Assembly (NCBI GenBank): GCA_037176725.1
Contig: JAZBRS010000074.1
Span: forward strand, 64,236,001-64,300,000
DNA from: Posidonia oceanica
Taxonomy: Eukaryota; Streptophyta; Magnoliopsida; Alismatales; Posidoniaceae
DNA length: 64,000 nt
Reading direction: 5' to 3'
How positions within the stretch are numbered: position 1 is the stretch's first letter; the number at the start of each line of letters is the position of its first letter. The position numbers and the translations under genes are program-made. Of this stretch, positions 45,560 through 55,966 are shown piece after piece. Under the pieces are notes generated by a model, which was given only the letters and a program-made list of their open reading frames with translations, made no database searches and was not told the DNA's origin.

Positions 45560-46450
45560 TCCTTTCCAAAAAAAAAGACCCGATATTTCTTCCTTCTCTT
45601 CTCTTCTCTCCCTTCCTCCCTCCCTCCCTCCTCCTCCTCCTCCTCCTCCTCCCACAGTCGGTCCCCTCCCACAGCCGACCCTCCCTCCTCTCCCACAGCC
45701 GGCCCTCCCTCCCTCCGCCGACCCTCCCTCCGTCGGCCATCCCTCCTCCCTCCGTTGGCCTTACTGCAAGGTTTTTTTTTGCTTATTTTTCATCTCTTGA
45801 CTACATTGTGAAGGGACCTGTGGCTGTGTCATCTACAATGTCTCTTTCTTTTCTCTAGTTTTATTGCTAATATCAGTATGTACAGATGTATAATGGATAC
45901 AATTTTTTTTATCGATGTCTGATTTTAAGCTTCAAATAGGGTTAAGAGAACAAACATTCAGTTGGACATTGAAGAAATTAGTTCAATGGACATTGAAGAA
46001 TCCTTTTCTCCTTTGGCTCCATGAAGTGTTTGCATCCATATCTTATCATTCAGTTGTCATTATGAGATTTTACCCATCTTGTCCATCTTTTTTTTCTTTT
46101 GCATTATCCATATATTTATATATCTTGCAACTTGCCTAATAAAACAAAATGTAGAGGATGCTTGTGTTTTCCCAACTAGAAACAACAGTTTGTAGTTATA
46201 AAATATTTGTTTTGTTCCAAGCCAAGAAAATTTTTTGTAACTAACATGTAATTGCAAAATATCCTGAAGTTAACAACATAATCTATTGCTTATTTTTCAT
46301 GTCTTGTAAGCATAGAAATCTCTTGTAAGCATAGTCTACTATTTATTATTTCTTTTCCCCTTTTTTATTATTTTTCATGTCTTGTAACTATCTTGAAGTT
46401 AACAGAATAATCTATTGCTTATTACTATTGTTGATTGTAGTGTTTTATAT
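45560..46450 (+). other. Harbinger 5' non-coding region
   Basis: A CT-rich microsatellite-like stretch (about 45590-45770, with CTCCCTCC and CTCCTC repeats) is followed by AT-rich sequence. The Gly/Arg/Glu-rich minus frames here are compositional. Confidence 0.6.
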
Positions 46451-46451
46451 C

Positions 46452-47567
46452 ATGGCTCGCATCAATAAAAGTTTGGCAAGACAAGAAAGAATGAGGAGAA
46501 ATATCATCTCGTTTTTCAACTTGTGGGTTCAGATATTACATATGGTGCATTTTTTTGACCGCCTTGTTGGAGTGTTAATTGAATTACGTGAATGTCAAAT
46601 TGAAAGACCTATATATTTAATAAACAAGGTTTCCAAGATTACTAATTTATATCGATTAGTATATGCTAGTGACCGAAATTGTGTTGAGCAAATTAGAATG
46701 GATAGATTTGCATTCAAGAAGCTTTGTGGCATGCTTCAATCCATAGGAAATCTCAAACCTACGAAAAATATTGATGTCGACGAACAGGTTGCTATATTTT
46801 TACATATTTTACCAAGTTGTATAGGAGCTTTAGATGGAACACACATAAAGATTCATGTACCTATTGAAGACAAGCTTAGATATCGAAATCGAAAGGGTGA
46901 AATTACAACCTGTTGGGAGTTTGTCCACAAGACTTACAATTTATATATGTTTTACCAGGTTGGAAAGGGTCAGCAGCTGATAGAAGAGTGCTTCGAGATG
47001 CTATGACTACAAGAAATGGGTTGGTAGTATCTTGTGGTAGGAATACAATTTATTTTTTAATTGTATTAGTTAAGTGTTTATTAATTACACAACAATAATA
47101 ATTTTATTATTTGTTTTGTTCTATAAGATTGCTATTACCTAGTCAATGCTGGCTATACAAATAGTAAAGGATTTCTTGCACCATTTAGAAGGCAAAGATA
47201 TCATTTGAATGATTGGAGTGAGGATCATCAACCAACTACTACAGAAGAATTTTTCAACATGAAGCATTCTTCAGCTAGAAAAGTGATTGAGAGGTGTTTT
47301 GGCATCTTTAAAAAGAGATGGGCTATTCTTAGAAGTCCTTCCTTTTATCCAATCAAGACACAAACTAAAATCATCATGGCTTGTTGTCTTCTACACAATT
47401 TTATAAGAAGAGAAATGCATATAGATCCATTTGAAGATGATGATGAAGATATGACAACAACAATAAACACTACATCAAATGAGGCAATTACTTCCATTAG
47501 AGTCACGCCAAAATGGACTGCATTTAGGACAAATCTTGCCCAATCTATGTTTCATACACGAATATGA
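46452..47567 (+). pseudogene. Harbinger (PIF-type) DDE transposase, defective
   Basis: The likely start is ATG 46452 (MARINKSLARQERMRRN). The first exon carries the helical region (FAFKKLCGMLQ) and the first catalytic Asp in CIGALDGTH (about 46825). A frameshift occurs near 46909. The second Asp lies in KGSAADRRVL (about 46970). An intron 47037-47127 (GT..AG) follows, then YYLVNAGYTNSKGFLAPF and the catalytic Glu region KVIERCFGIFKKRW, ending with ACCLLHNFI. Between VAIFLHILP and SCIGALDGTH about 55-65 residues usual for the family are missing, so the reading frame is deleted as well as shifted. Together these make an active enzyme unlikely. The family cuts and pastes DNA with a TWA target. 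Confidence 0.85.
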
Positions 47568-47740
47568 ATTGTGATCCTTCTATCTTGTTATGTTATTTTT
47601 ATTTCAATTGTAATAACAATATTTTGTAAATTATGTCATATTTTATTATTGGACATGTGTCTATGTTTTGATGCAATTATTTATGACTTCATATTTATTT
47701 GTTATATAATTGAAATTATACAATTGTAATGTATTTAAGT

Positions 47741-48719
47741 ATGGAAGAAGATAGAAGAGGTCCTGGAAAAAATAAGAAAAGGTGGACCACTATGGAGGAT
47801 GCCAAATTAGTAGAGGCTATGCTTGATGTTGTGAATGGAGGACTTTATAAAGCTGATAATGGTTTCAAATCTGGATTCCTACAAGTAGTTGAGAAAGTAT
47901 TATCCAAGTTGCTTCCTAATACTGGGATTAAGGTTAAACCACACATAGAGTCCAGTATGAAAACAATGAAAAAGGATTGGATTATACACTAGTGGATTTG
48001 GAACTTTCACATGGGATTATGATAAAGTATGTATAACTGCGGCTACCGACGTTTGGGAGTCATATTTACAGGTATTGACAATTTTTATCCTATTTTATGA
48101 AACAATGTATATATTTTGTTCTTACTCTTTTGTGATTTATTTTCTAATTATTTTCTTGAATATTATTTATATTTGGTAGGTCCACAAGAAAGCATCCGTG
48201 TGGAAAAATAAGCCATTTCCACATTATTGGGATCTTTTTATTATTTTTGGGAAAGATCGAACAACAGGAAAAGATGTCCAAACTCTAGCTGATGTGGTTG
48301 AAGAGATTGATACTGAGGGAGGATATAGTGAGGCAGCAGAAGATGTGGATTGTTCTTTGGAGAATGAAATGCCACTGCAAACTGAAGAGTATTCAAGTAT
48401 TAAGAAAAATCTAAAAAAAAGAAGAAAGATTTCTAAGCCAATTATTCAAGGGATTACAAACGCAGCAACAGTGATTGCAAATCAAATAAAAGCATCAACA
48501 GGAATATTTAGTAAAGCCATTAGTGTGGACTTGGATATGGTTGAAGCAAAGAAGAAGGTAGATGAAGAGATAAAGAAGCTTCCTGGTATTACTACGATCG
48601 AGCGTTTCAAAGTATTAAGAAACATTACTAAAGATGATGATAAGATCCTTGTTTTCTTTTCTGTCGCTGATGATGAAAAAGAAGAATGGGTGAAAGCAGT
48701 GCTTAATGGTGACATTTGA
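47741..48719 (+). pseudogene. Harbinger-associated Myb/SANT-like DNA-binding protein
   Basis: The start is ATG 47741 (MEEDRRGPGKNKKRW). It has a Myb/SANT-like domain (RWTTMEDAKLVEAMLDVV .. MKTMKKDW) and then WDYDKVCITAATDVWESYL, typical of the second PIF/Pong protein, which helps bind the TIRs. An intron at 48072-48179 (CAG/GTATTG .. GTAG) precedes VHKKASVWKNKPFPHYWDL and an acidic, lysine-rich C terminus ending at 48719. A frameshift near 47985-47993 breaks exon 1, so the protein is probably not made. The same strand and tail-to-head order as the transposase supports one transposon. Confidence 0.75.
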
Positions 48720-49115
48720 TGTCGTTTATTTTATTTATTATCAAACTACTATATTTTAGTGACATTTGTTAATGTTTTTTTGGTTGAATGATGTAATGAG
48801 TAGACATGAATTTATCATTTTTATTCTACTTATATGGAAAAAAAAACTATTTTAAATTTTTTTCCAGATTAATAGATTATATTTGTTAATATGTAGTTGT
48901 TAATATTTCAAATTTTACATTTCCATTCCGATTCTGTTCTGTTATGTACCAAACACAGGAATGGAATTGTCTGTTAATTCCACTATGTAATTCCATTGTA
49001 TATTAAACACAGGAATGGAATAAAACTATTCTATTCTATTCCATTCCATTCCAAATTTTATTTCAGAGTTCATTCTATTCCTGTCTATTTTTATTTCAGT
49101 GTATCAAACGCAGCA

Positions 49116-49240
49116 TTAGAGGTTTGGTTGAGCATTGACTGCCGATTAAGAAAGGGTTTTGCCCCTACCAGTAGCCGCCCTGGTGCAATTTTTCATGATA
49201 TGTTACATCATGATTTCATGGCGCGATATATAGATAGATG
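49116..49240 (+). pseudogene. Gypsy fragment F continued: RT N terminus
   Basis: Directly after the TTA duplication comes GLVEH*LPIKKGFAP, the conserved start of Gypsy RT, then FHDMLHHD. Similarity fades by about 49240, where the upstream region of the CobW-type gene begins. Confidence 0.7.
49225..49232 (+). promoter_or_regulatory. candidate TATA box of the CobW/ZNG1-type gene
   Basis: ATATATAG lies in GCGCGATATATAGATAG, about 210 bp upstream of ATG 49442, next to the decayed Gypsy pol fragment. The distance to a TSS near 49255 is plausible. Function is inferred only from sequence and position. Confidence 0.35.
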
Positions 49241-49441
49241 ACATAGTTGTGTAATCCGAGATCGTCCGTAGTATTTGTAAATTGGCCTCAGTTCGGTCGC
49301 ACAAACCTCGTTGCAAACAAAGGGAGTAGTAGTAGGGGTTTTCGACGGGGTTTTGTTTTGTATGTACCTCTCCCTCCCTCTCAACAAAAAACAATCCGCT
49401 AATAAAGACCAAGACCCTGCCTCCATCCCCAGCATCCGCCC

Positions 49442-52400
49442 ATGGCCATGGCCGCCAGGTTCCTGCTCCGGAGGACCTCCGTGGCGTCGTCCAGAACTAC
49501 TACACTCTGCCCATTACTCCCATCGACTTCTCCACTCGGTTCCATCTCCTCCCACTCCCCCAGGACCCGGTTCCCTCCGCCTCATTCCAGGACCATCTTC
49601 TCCACCACTGCCCTGCTGAAGAGTGATGATTTCTCCTCTTCCCTCTTGGGTGATGACAGGGTTCCGGCAACTGTGATCACTGGCTTCCTCGGCTCCGGAA
49701 AGGTGGTGGTCTTTTTCTTTCTTCCTTTCTTTTCTTATGTCAACTCTGTTTTTTCTTCTTTTCCTCAGTTTCAAGTCTGTGATTGGATATTTGGAAGCTC
49801 AGCATGTGGTCTCTGTTCACTTCTGGTTACTGCTTCTTCCAGCTACTGTGATGGTCATCTGTTTAGTACTCTGCTCTGAAAATCTGCTTTGCTTTTCTCT
49901 GTTTTACCAGTCCAAGTCCAAGATCTTAATTTTCTTGAAGGTTCTTATAATGTTCCATTTGTGTATGCCCTCCCTGATATCCTTGTTTGTGGCATCGATT
50001 ACATTTGTGCGCTGATGTTTATCGATTTCGTTCAAAGTTAACTCTTTGATTTCTCACAAATTTTACATTCACGATAAGTTCACCGATATTAGAGCACCTC
50101 CAACAAGAGCTACATATAATAGACCTCCTCCCTGTATCAAAATTAAAATTTAGAATTTTATATTCCTTCAAGATCGTAGCGTCCTTTAAATAGTTCAACC
50201 TATTAGACATTTTTTCTGTTAGGCTTAACTTTAGGTGGAGACTTGCTGTTACTGCCCCATCTATTTCTCTTGGATTTCTTTCTTTTCAAGCCATTCATTC
50301 ATTTTGCATATGTGTCCGTCAACATACCTCTATTGGGGGCCTTAAATACAGGCCAACTGGGGGCCGACTCCCCCATTTCAAGTGTTTATGGTGGATTCCA
50401 CGTGTGGTGGGGCCCACCACATACACTTGGGATGGGAGGGTCGGCCCCCAGTCGGCCTCCCTCCAGTCGGCCCATGCCGAATTTTCCTCTCTATTGTTTG
50501 CTCTATTAAATTTCAAATATCTGAATGATTTTTCACAATAATTAGTTTACATATTGGTCAAAGTCATTATCTATAACTAGTAAAGTTGAAACCTTCTCAA
50601 GTATTTGGATCTTGGATTAAGAAGGTTGTTTTCCAATTAGATGTACCTAAATGAGAATGACATCTGACTTGTTGTTCCTGAATGGCATACTACTTCTTGT
50701 TTAACTACATTGCTATCCCTCAAAGAAGTTTAACGCTATTGAAGTTTTTTACATGGAAATAAATATTTTCCATGAACTCCTAAATACCTTTAGGACTACC
50801 TGCTGGTTGATCTTTTTCACCATTTCCATTAGTTGCAACTGATTTACTTTGCATTTTTTTTCAACAAATTTGTTTTGCATCCTATCTCTTCTCCTTGAAA
50901 TGTGTAGACACTAGAGAGATAACAAAAATTTTCTACGTGTGCAGACAACTCTTTTGAATCACATTCTAACAGCTCAGCATGGTAAGAGGATTGCAGTCAT
51001 AGAAAATGAGGTATCCATTTCCTGATTTTCATTGCTTTCATATAATTTTCAACTTGGAACAACAACTTGCAAGGATCAATTTCTTTAAATTTTTTTACAC
51101 TGTTAATTTAGTTTTATCATTTTACTTGGGAACTTGCTTTAACATGCTTTCCTTTAAATGGTTTGTTTTAGTTCTGGGTTTGTTTAGCAAACCACTGAAA
51201 GAAATGTTCTGTCATCTGGGCCTATCAAAACTGTAGCCAGATGCAAATGTAAGAGCATACTCTAAAATATAATGGTCCTCAATATAGCAAGCAGTAATTT
51301 TCCCATGTTCTTTTATTTTACTGTTCTAAGAATTACAAGTGCTTAACTGCTATTCAACCTTTACCAGTGAGATGTTAATTGTACTCAAGAAATTTTAATT
51401 ATCATTAGTATGTATGATTTCCTTCTTAGTTTCATTGTCCAAAAGCAGATTACAGAAAATGCTTTATACTATGGTCCTTTATATGACTAAATGATCCTTT
51501 TTTCCCCCTTGGCGTATTAAAACAACATTTTAAACATGTTGTCAGTTTGATTGATGCAGTTTGGAGAGGTAGATATTGATAGCTCACTTGTTGCAAGTCA
51601 TTCATCAGTGGCTGAGGATATTGTTATGGTTAATAATGGTTGCCTATGTTGCACCGTGAGGGGAGACCTAGTTAAAATGCTTCTGGAGTTGGTCAAGAAA
51701 AGACGTGACAAATTTGACCATATTGTAATAGAAACAACAGGTGAAAATCTGTTTTGATGCTTAGAAGCAGGAGAGCTTTCAAAAGATTGATGAGTCATAT
51801 AACAAAGTAGCGCAAATAATTGGAGCTCCTCTTTTTTGCAGGTCTTGCAAAACCTTCTCCTGTTATTGAAACATTTTGTTCAGATGAATTAGTTGCACGC
51901 CATATCAAACTAGACAGTGTTGTTACGTTAGTGGACTCCAAGCACGCAATGCAACATTTTAATGAAGTAAAGGCAAGATGGGTCGTCAATGAGGCAGTGG
52001 AACAAGTGGCGTATGCAGACCGCATCATACTGAATAAGGCAAGTTTGATGGCATCCTACTTTGTTGCTTATTATATGGTTGTTCATTATGTTGCCCTTTT
52101 TTTTGGCATTTAGTGGTTAATGCCATTCTTTACTTCTGTTTTATCAGATAGATTTGGTAAGCAGTGATCACTTGGATGTACTGACTAAGAGAATCAGGGT
52201 AAGAATTTGTAGTGAAAAGTTGCTTCACCATTTGTTTGCCTAAACTAACAGTTTCAATAACCTTGGATATGTTTTTTTGTCCATAATGAAGCATATAAAT
52301 GGGATGGCACAAATTAAGCAAGCCAAATTTGGAGCTGTTGATATGGATTTTGTCCTAGGAGTGGGTGGATATGATCTCGACAGGTTAGCTATTTAATCAC

Positions 52401-55400
52401 TTGTCATACTGTTTTTGTGTAATGTATGTTTGATTGTTTTCACATTAGCAAGATTTCATATACTTTTTGAAACATGTTGTCTTTTTGTTTTTGTTTTTGT
52501 AGAATTGATTCTGAAGTTCAGGAGCATGAAGCTCACAATTGTGAAGATGGACATGGTATGGCTGATTTAGATGTCTCTCTAATCTTTCTCCTTTACAATG
52601 TTAATGTTTGTTGCTTTTTTTAAATATTGATGCAATATAATTTTCGAGAGTTGAAATAAAGTATGTAATAAATAGACTTCTTTCTAAGTTGCTAAACATA
52701 GTTTCGTGGTAAAATATTTGCTTGTAACTTTGTGTCCATCCAGTTATATTATCATTGATCTGATGTTTTCAACTTCCTGATACTCTTAGAATATACACTT
52801 AGGTTGCTTGTTCTATTTACCTTAGGACTTTGTTAAGATTTATTCTTCTTCTAACTCTACTAATACTTAGTTTATATAAGGAGCCTCCTTTATATCAACA
52901 AACACTCTCGTTCCTGTTAGGCTCAGTTCAGCTCTTGCATCCAATATAAGACCTCTTATTTGAGGATTCTTTAACAAGCGCTATCTTAGCTTAACTAAGC
53001 TTGTTTAGTTTAAGATGAGTGATGGATGCCCAAATATAAGCATGAGGGATAGATCACACCAAAACCTAATCACTTTGAAGTTGTGTCCACAACATATCAA
53101 GCAATATCTAAGCTGTCCCTTAGTTGTATAGGTGTCCTAGCAATTTTCCTTCATTCCTCTAAACTAATAGACTTATCGTGGCTGTAAAGTTCTTTGAACC
53201 TATTTGTCTATCACATTCTGCCACCATTTGACCATCTTCCGTCAATTCAAACTATTCTCACAAACTCATCCTCTAAGCTTCATATGCTGTTGTCAAAATG
53301 AGACCAACTTCTTCCTACACAACTGGGTACTACAACCGTCTTCATACTGCTGGTCTTTATAAAGGTACCACACAAGCTCAGATATGCCATCTTCTCTCTT
53401 ACCACCTAAACTAATTGGGTGCTAGTTTTAAATTATCATGACATTCTTAACTAGTTGTTCAAGTATTCCAACAGAACGAATATATAAAAACAAGTGGTAC
53501 ATACTCAAATATACTAGAGACAGAGATTCATCAATTTCTTGAAATCTAAGGTGTGAACGTAGAAAATTTTCAGGAACATGCTCCTAGGTAAATGTTGGAT
53601 GTTACATTTCTATCAAAACACTACTTGTATTGGTATTTATGTGAGTTTTGCTCCTCAATATCAATGAAGATCAGGTTTGTTTTCTAATTTCTGAAATACA
53701 CTGCTTTTGGGCAACGCTTTTACAATTTAGAAATAAATACAAAAAACATAATGATTAATTGATTGACTTAAGATTGATAAAGAAAATTCATTTCATTTTT
53801 TAGTAGGAAGCTTGAAAATGTGAATGAGAAAACAATAGTTGTCCTTGGACAAACACCTACGCATATTGTCAGCTGTGTTAATTTGCTTAAAAATTACAAA
53901 AAGGTTGGCCTATTCCTTTACAAGATACAAGGGCCAATTTATAAGAGAGAATTCAGTTGAAAAATTAGAAGAATCTTAAAGAGAGACAAGATCTTCCTTA
54001 GTTCATGAACATATCGTTTGCCATTTCAAATTTCCTGCTTAGAACAGATCTTCACTGGTAAAAGGCTTATCAGTTTCTTCTTATAACTAATTGCCACCTT
54101 TTAGCTTGAGGGTTATTCCTTCACTGGATGAGACAAGGTAGTGAAACTTATTGTTGAATCTTTATGTCTTAAAATTCCTGAAAAGTGTCTTTTGCCCATA
54201 AGCCATTGTTCAGTAGAGATTAAGCAATCAGATGAACAAGCTCTTTTTTCCATAGATGGGGATTTGCTGCAAGAAGCAGTAATTAGTGAACAATAAAAAA
54301 ATTATCCCAGATTTACAATTGATTTTCTTTATGCCCCAAAATTATTGGTTTGTTTTAATGTTGTTTTACTATTGAATCAGAATTAGTAGTTGTTGGTTTA
54401 GTCTCTGTTCTATCATTTATATTTCTGAACCACCAGTTTTTTTTTGATAATTCTGTTCACACGTCTGTTTGGTGATTCAACTAATTTGTTTCAGCTGGAT
54501 TTTCTATTTAGATCACCATGGAGGACATCACCATGGTCATGGTCATGTTCATGATTCTGCTGTTGCAAGTGTCAGTATAGTCTCTGAGGGGATCCTAGAT
54601 CTCGACGAGGTAATTTGACCAAGTATTATGGAAGTTGGTACGTTTGTGTTTTGCCGAAAATGTGGTCCTTATCTTGTTGGATATTGATGACTGCTGATCA
54701 TAGTACCAAATGTCGACGCGTGTCACTGAAATTTCACCGACACGTATCACCGAAATATCACCGACACGTGTCTTATTTTCAATTTACCGACATAACTCCG
54801 ACACGATATCGACATAGAAGTTTTCTAAACAAATGTGGATTTTTTTTACTGTGTTTCCATCGACATACCGACATTTTACCGACAGATATCTGTTTTTCAA
54901 CTTGTCGAAGTCCAAACCGACATTTAGAACCTTACTGCTGATAACCTTGATTACTTTCTTTGCCATTTTGAAGTTCTTACATGGGGTTCTTTTTATTTAG
55001 TATTTTGCTTTAAGTTCATCAATATTTGCTACATTAGTCCTTTCTTTCTGCAACTTTGGGTAACATGACATTCTGACACTTTCTTTTTACAATGCATTTG
55101 CACTGTGAGTTATCACATATGGTGGTTCAAAATCATACATTAAAGGTGAATAGGTGATGTTAACTTCAAATTCTCATTTCCCGCATCTAGTTCGAAAGTT
55201 TTTATAAAATTAAAAATAATCAATAATCACCTCTGTGCTTCAACCCACATTAGAAGCATACTCTTTTTAAACATCTACACTTGGCGTCCAAACTAAACCT
55301 TCTTTTTTGGGATTTTACTGTTTTTTTTTTCAAGGTAAATGATTGGCTTGAGAGGCTAATTGATGAGAAAGGAGATGATTTATATAGGATGAAAGGCATT

Positions 55401-55934
55401 TTATCAGTCAATGATTCAGCTGGCCGTTATGTTTTTCAGGTTCCTTTATTCTCCTTATAATCATCATCTGCACAGTCTTTTTCCTTTAAATTATTTTATT
55501 CTCGTTTCTTTTATTGTCCTTTATAATCATCGTTCTGCACTGTCTTAGAACCATCATATTGCATCAATAAATCTTAAGCTTTATTGCATGATGCTGATGT
55601 TTGTACATATGAAATTACAGCTAGCCTTTGGTTTTCTTCTTGTTCATAGTTTCTTGTTATTACCATTGCCTTTGGAACAGAAAATTAAATGATTCCAAAC
55701 TTCCTAGAAAATCTGGACACTTTTAGGATCAATGTGTGGCATGATTTTATAATGCAGTTTGCAATATTTATTTAGTTTATTATCTCTATATCTCAGGGGG
55801 TGCACTCTTCATTGGAAGGCTGCCCAGGCAAGCCTTGGGGCCCTGAGGAGAAAAAGATCAGCAAACTCGTTTTCATCGGAAGGAACTTGGATGAAGATGC
55901 CTTAAGAAAAGGATTCAAGGGTTGCTTGGCTTGA
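49442..55934 (+). CDS. CobW/ZNG1-type G3E GTPase (zinc metallochaperone family), ten exons
   Basis: Exons: 49442-49702, 50945-51010, 51560-51740, 51842-52038, 52148-52198, 52292-52383, 52503-52555, 54512-54609, 55335-55439, 55797-55934. They join in phase to 413 residues. Residues 1-70 are rich in Arg/Ser/Pro without acidic residues, which suggests an organelle transit peptide. The CobW GTPase core shows the P-loop GFLGSGKTT (81-89), the metal-binding GCLCC (136-140), ETTG (167-170) and NKID (234-237). A His-rich loop DHHGGHHHGHGHVHD (301-315, eight His) precedes the CobW C-terminal domain (RMKGILSV and KLVFIGRNLD). The family uses GTP to deliver Zn or related metals to client enzymes. The client here is unknown. 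Intron 4 (52039-52147) has a GC donor (AAG/GCAAGT). All key motifs are intact, so the gene looks functional. Confidence 0.92.
50351..50457. repeat. imperfect foldback (MITE-like) in intron 1 of the CobW-type gene
   Basis: About 44-nt arms (50351-50394 and 50414-50457) pair with roughly seven mismatches. Outer ends are GGCCAACTGGGGGCCGAC and the complement of GTCGGCCCCCAGTCGGCC. Between them is CCACGTGTGGTGGGGCCCAC. No clear target duplication was seen. Confidence 0.65.
52556..54511 (+). other. intron 7 of the CobW-type gene (1.96 kb)
   Basis: The longest intron. It lacks a recognisable TE domain, though phrases such as CACAACTGGGTACTACAACC could be old TE remnants. The donor is CATG/GTATGG and the acceptor ..CTATTTAG/ATCACC. 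Confidence 0.6.
54715..54930. repeat. CACCGACACGT short repeats in intron 8
   Basis: Degenerate copies of ACCGACACGT(A/G)TCACCGA (54717-54775) and CGACAT(A)ACCGACA (54785-54925) occur. The origin is unknown; a fragment of a TE with internal repeats is possible. Confidence 0.55.
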
Positions 55935-55942
55935 GCTCCCCA

Positions 55943-55966
55943 CCCCCCCCCCCCCCCCCCCCCCCC
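55943..55966. repeat. 24-nt poly(C) run in the 3' UTR of the CobW-type gene
   Basis: An uninterrupted C24 begins nine bases after the TGA stop, inside the presumed 3' UTR. Confidence 0.9.

Larger units (their letters stand above)
45352..49115 (+). mobile_element. PIF/Harbinger DNA transposon (3.76 kb)
   Basis: TTA target duplications lie at 45349-45351 and 49116-49118. The ends GTGTACGTTTGGTACGC and (reverse complement of the right end) TGCTGCGTTTGATACAC form imperfect TIRs sharing CGTTTG(G/A)TAC. Many subterminal GGAATGGAAT / ATTCCATTCC repeats lie at both ends (45370-45545, 48920-49070). Two genes are present, a DDE transposase and a Myb/SANT-like protein, as expected for PIF/Pong. Removing the element plus one TTA joins the flanking Gypsy pol in frame (TGLLRGLVEH). 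Confidence 0.9.

Noticed and set aside
49737..50015. ORF overlapping the start of intron 1 of the CobW-type gene
   Set aside because: It is hydrophobic-looking intron sequence. The exon chain defined by the protein fold skips it.
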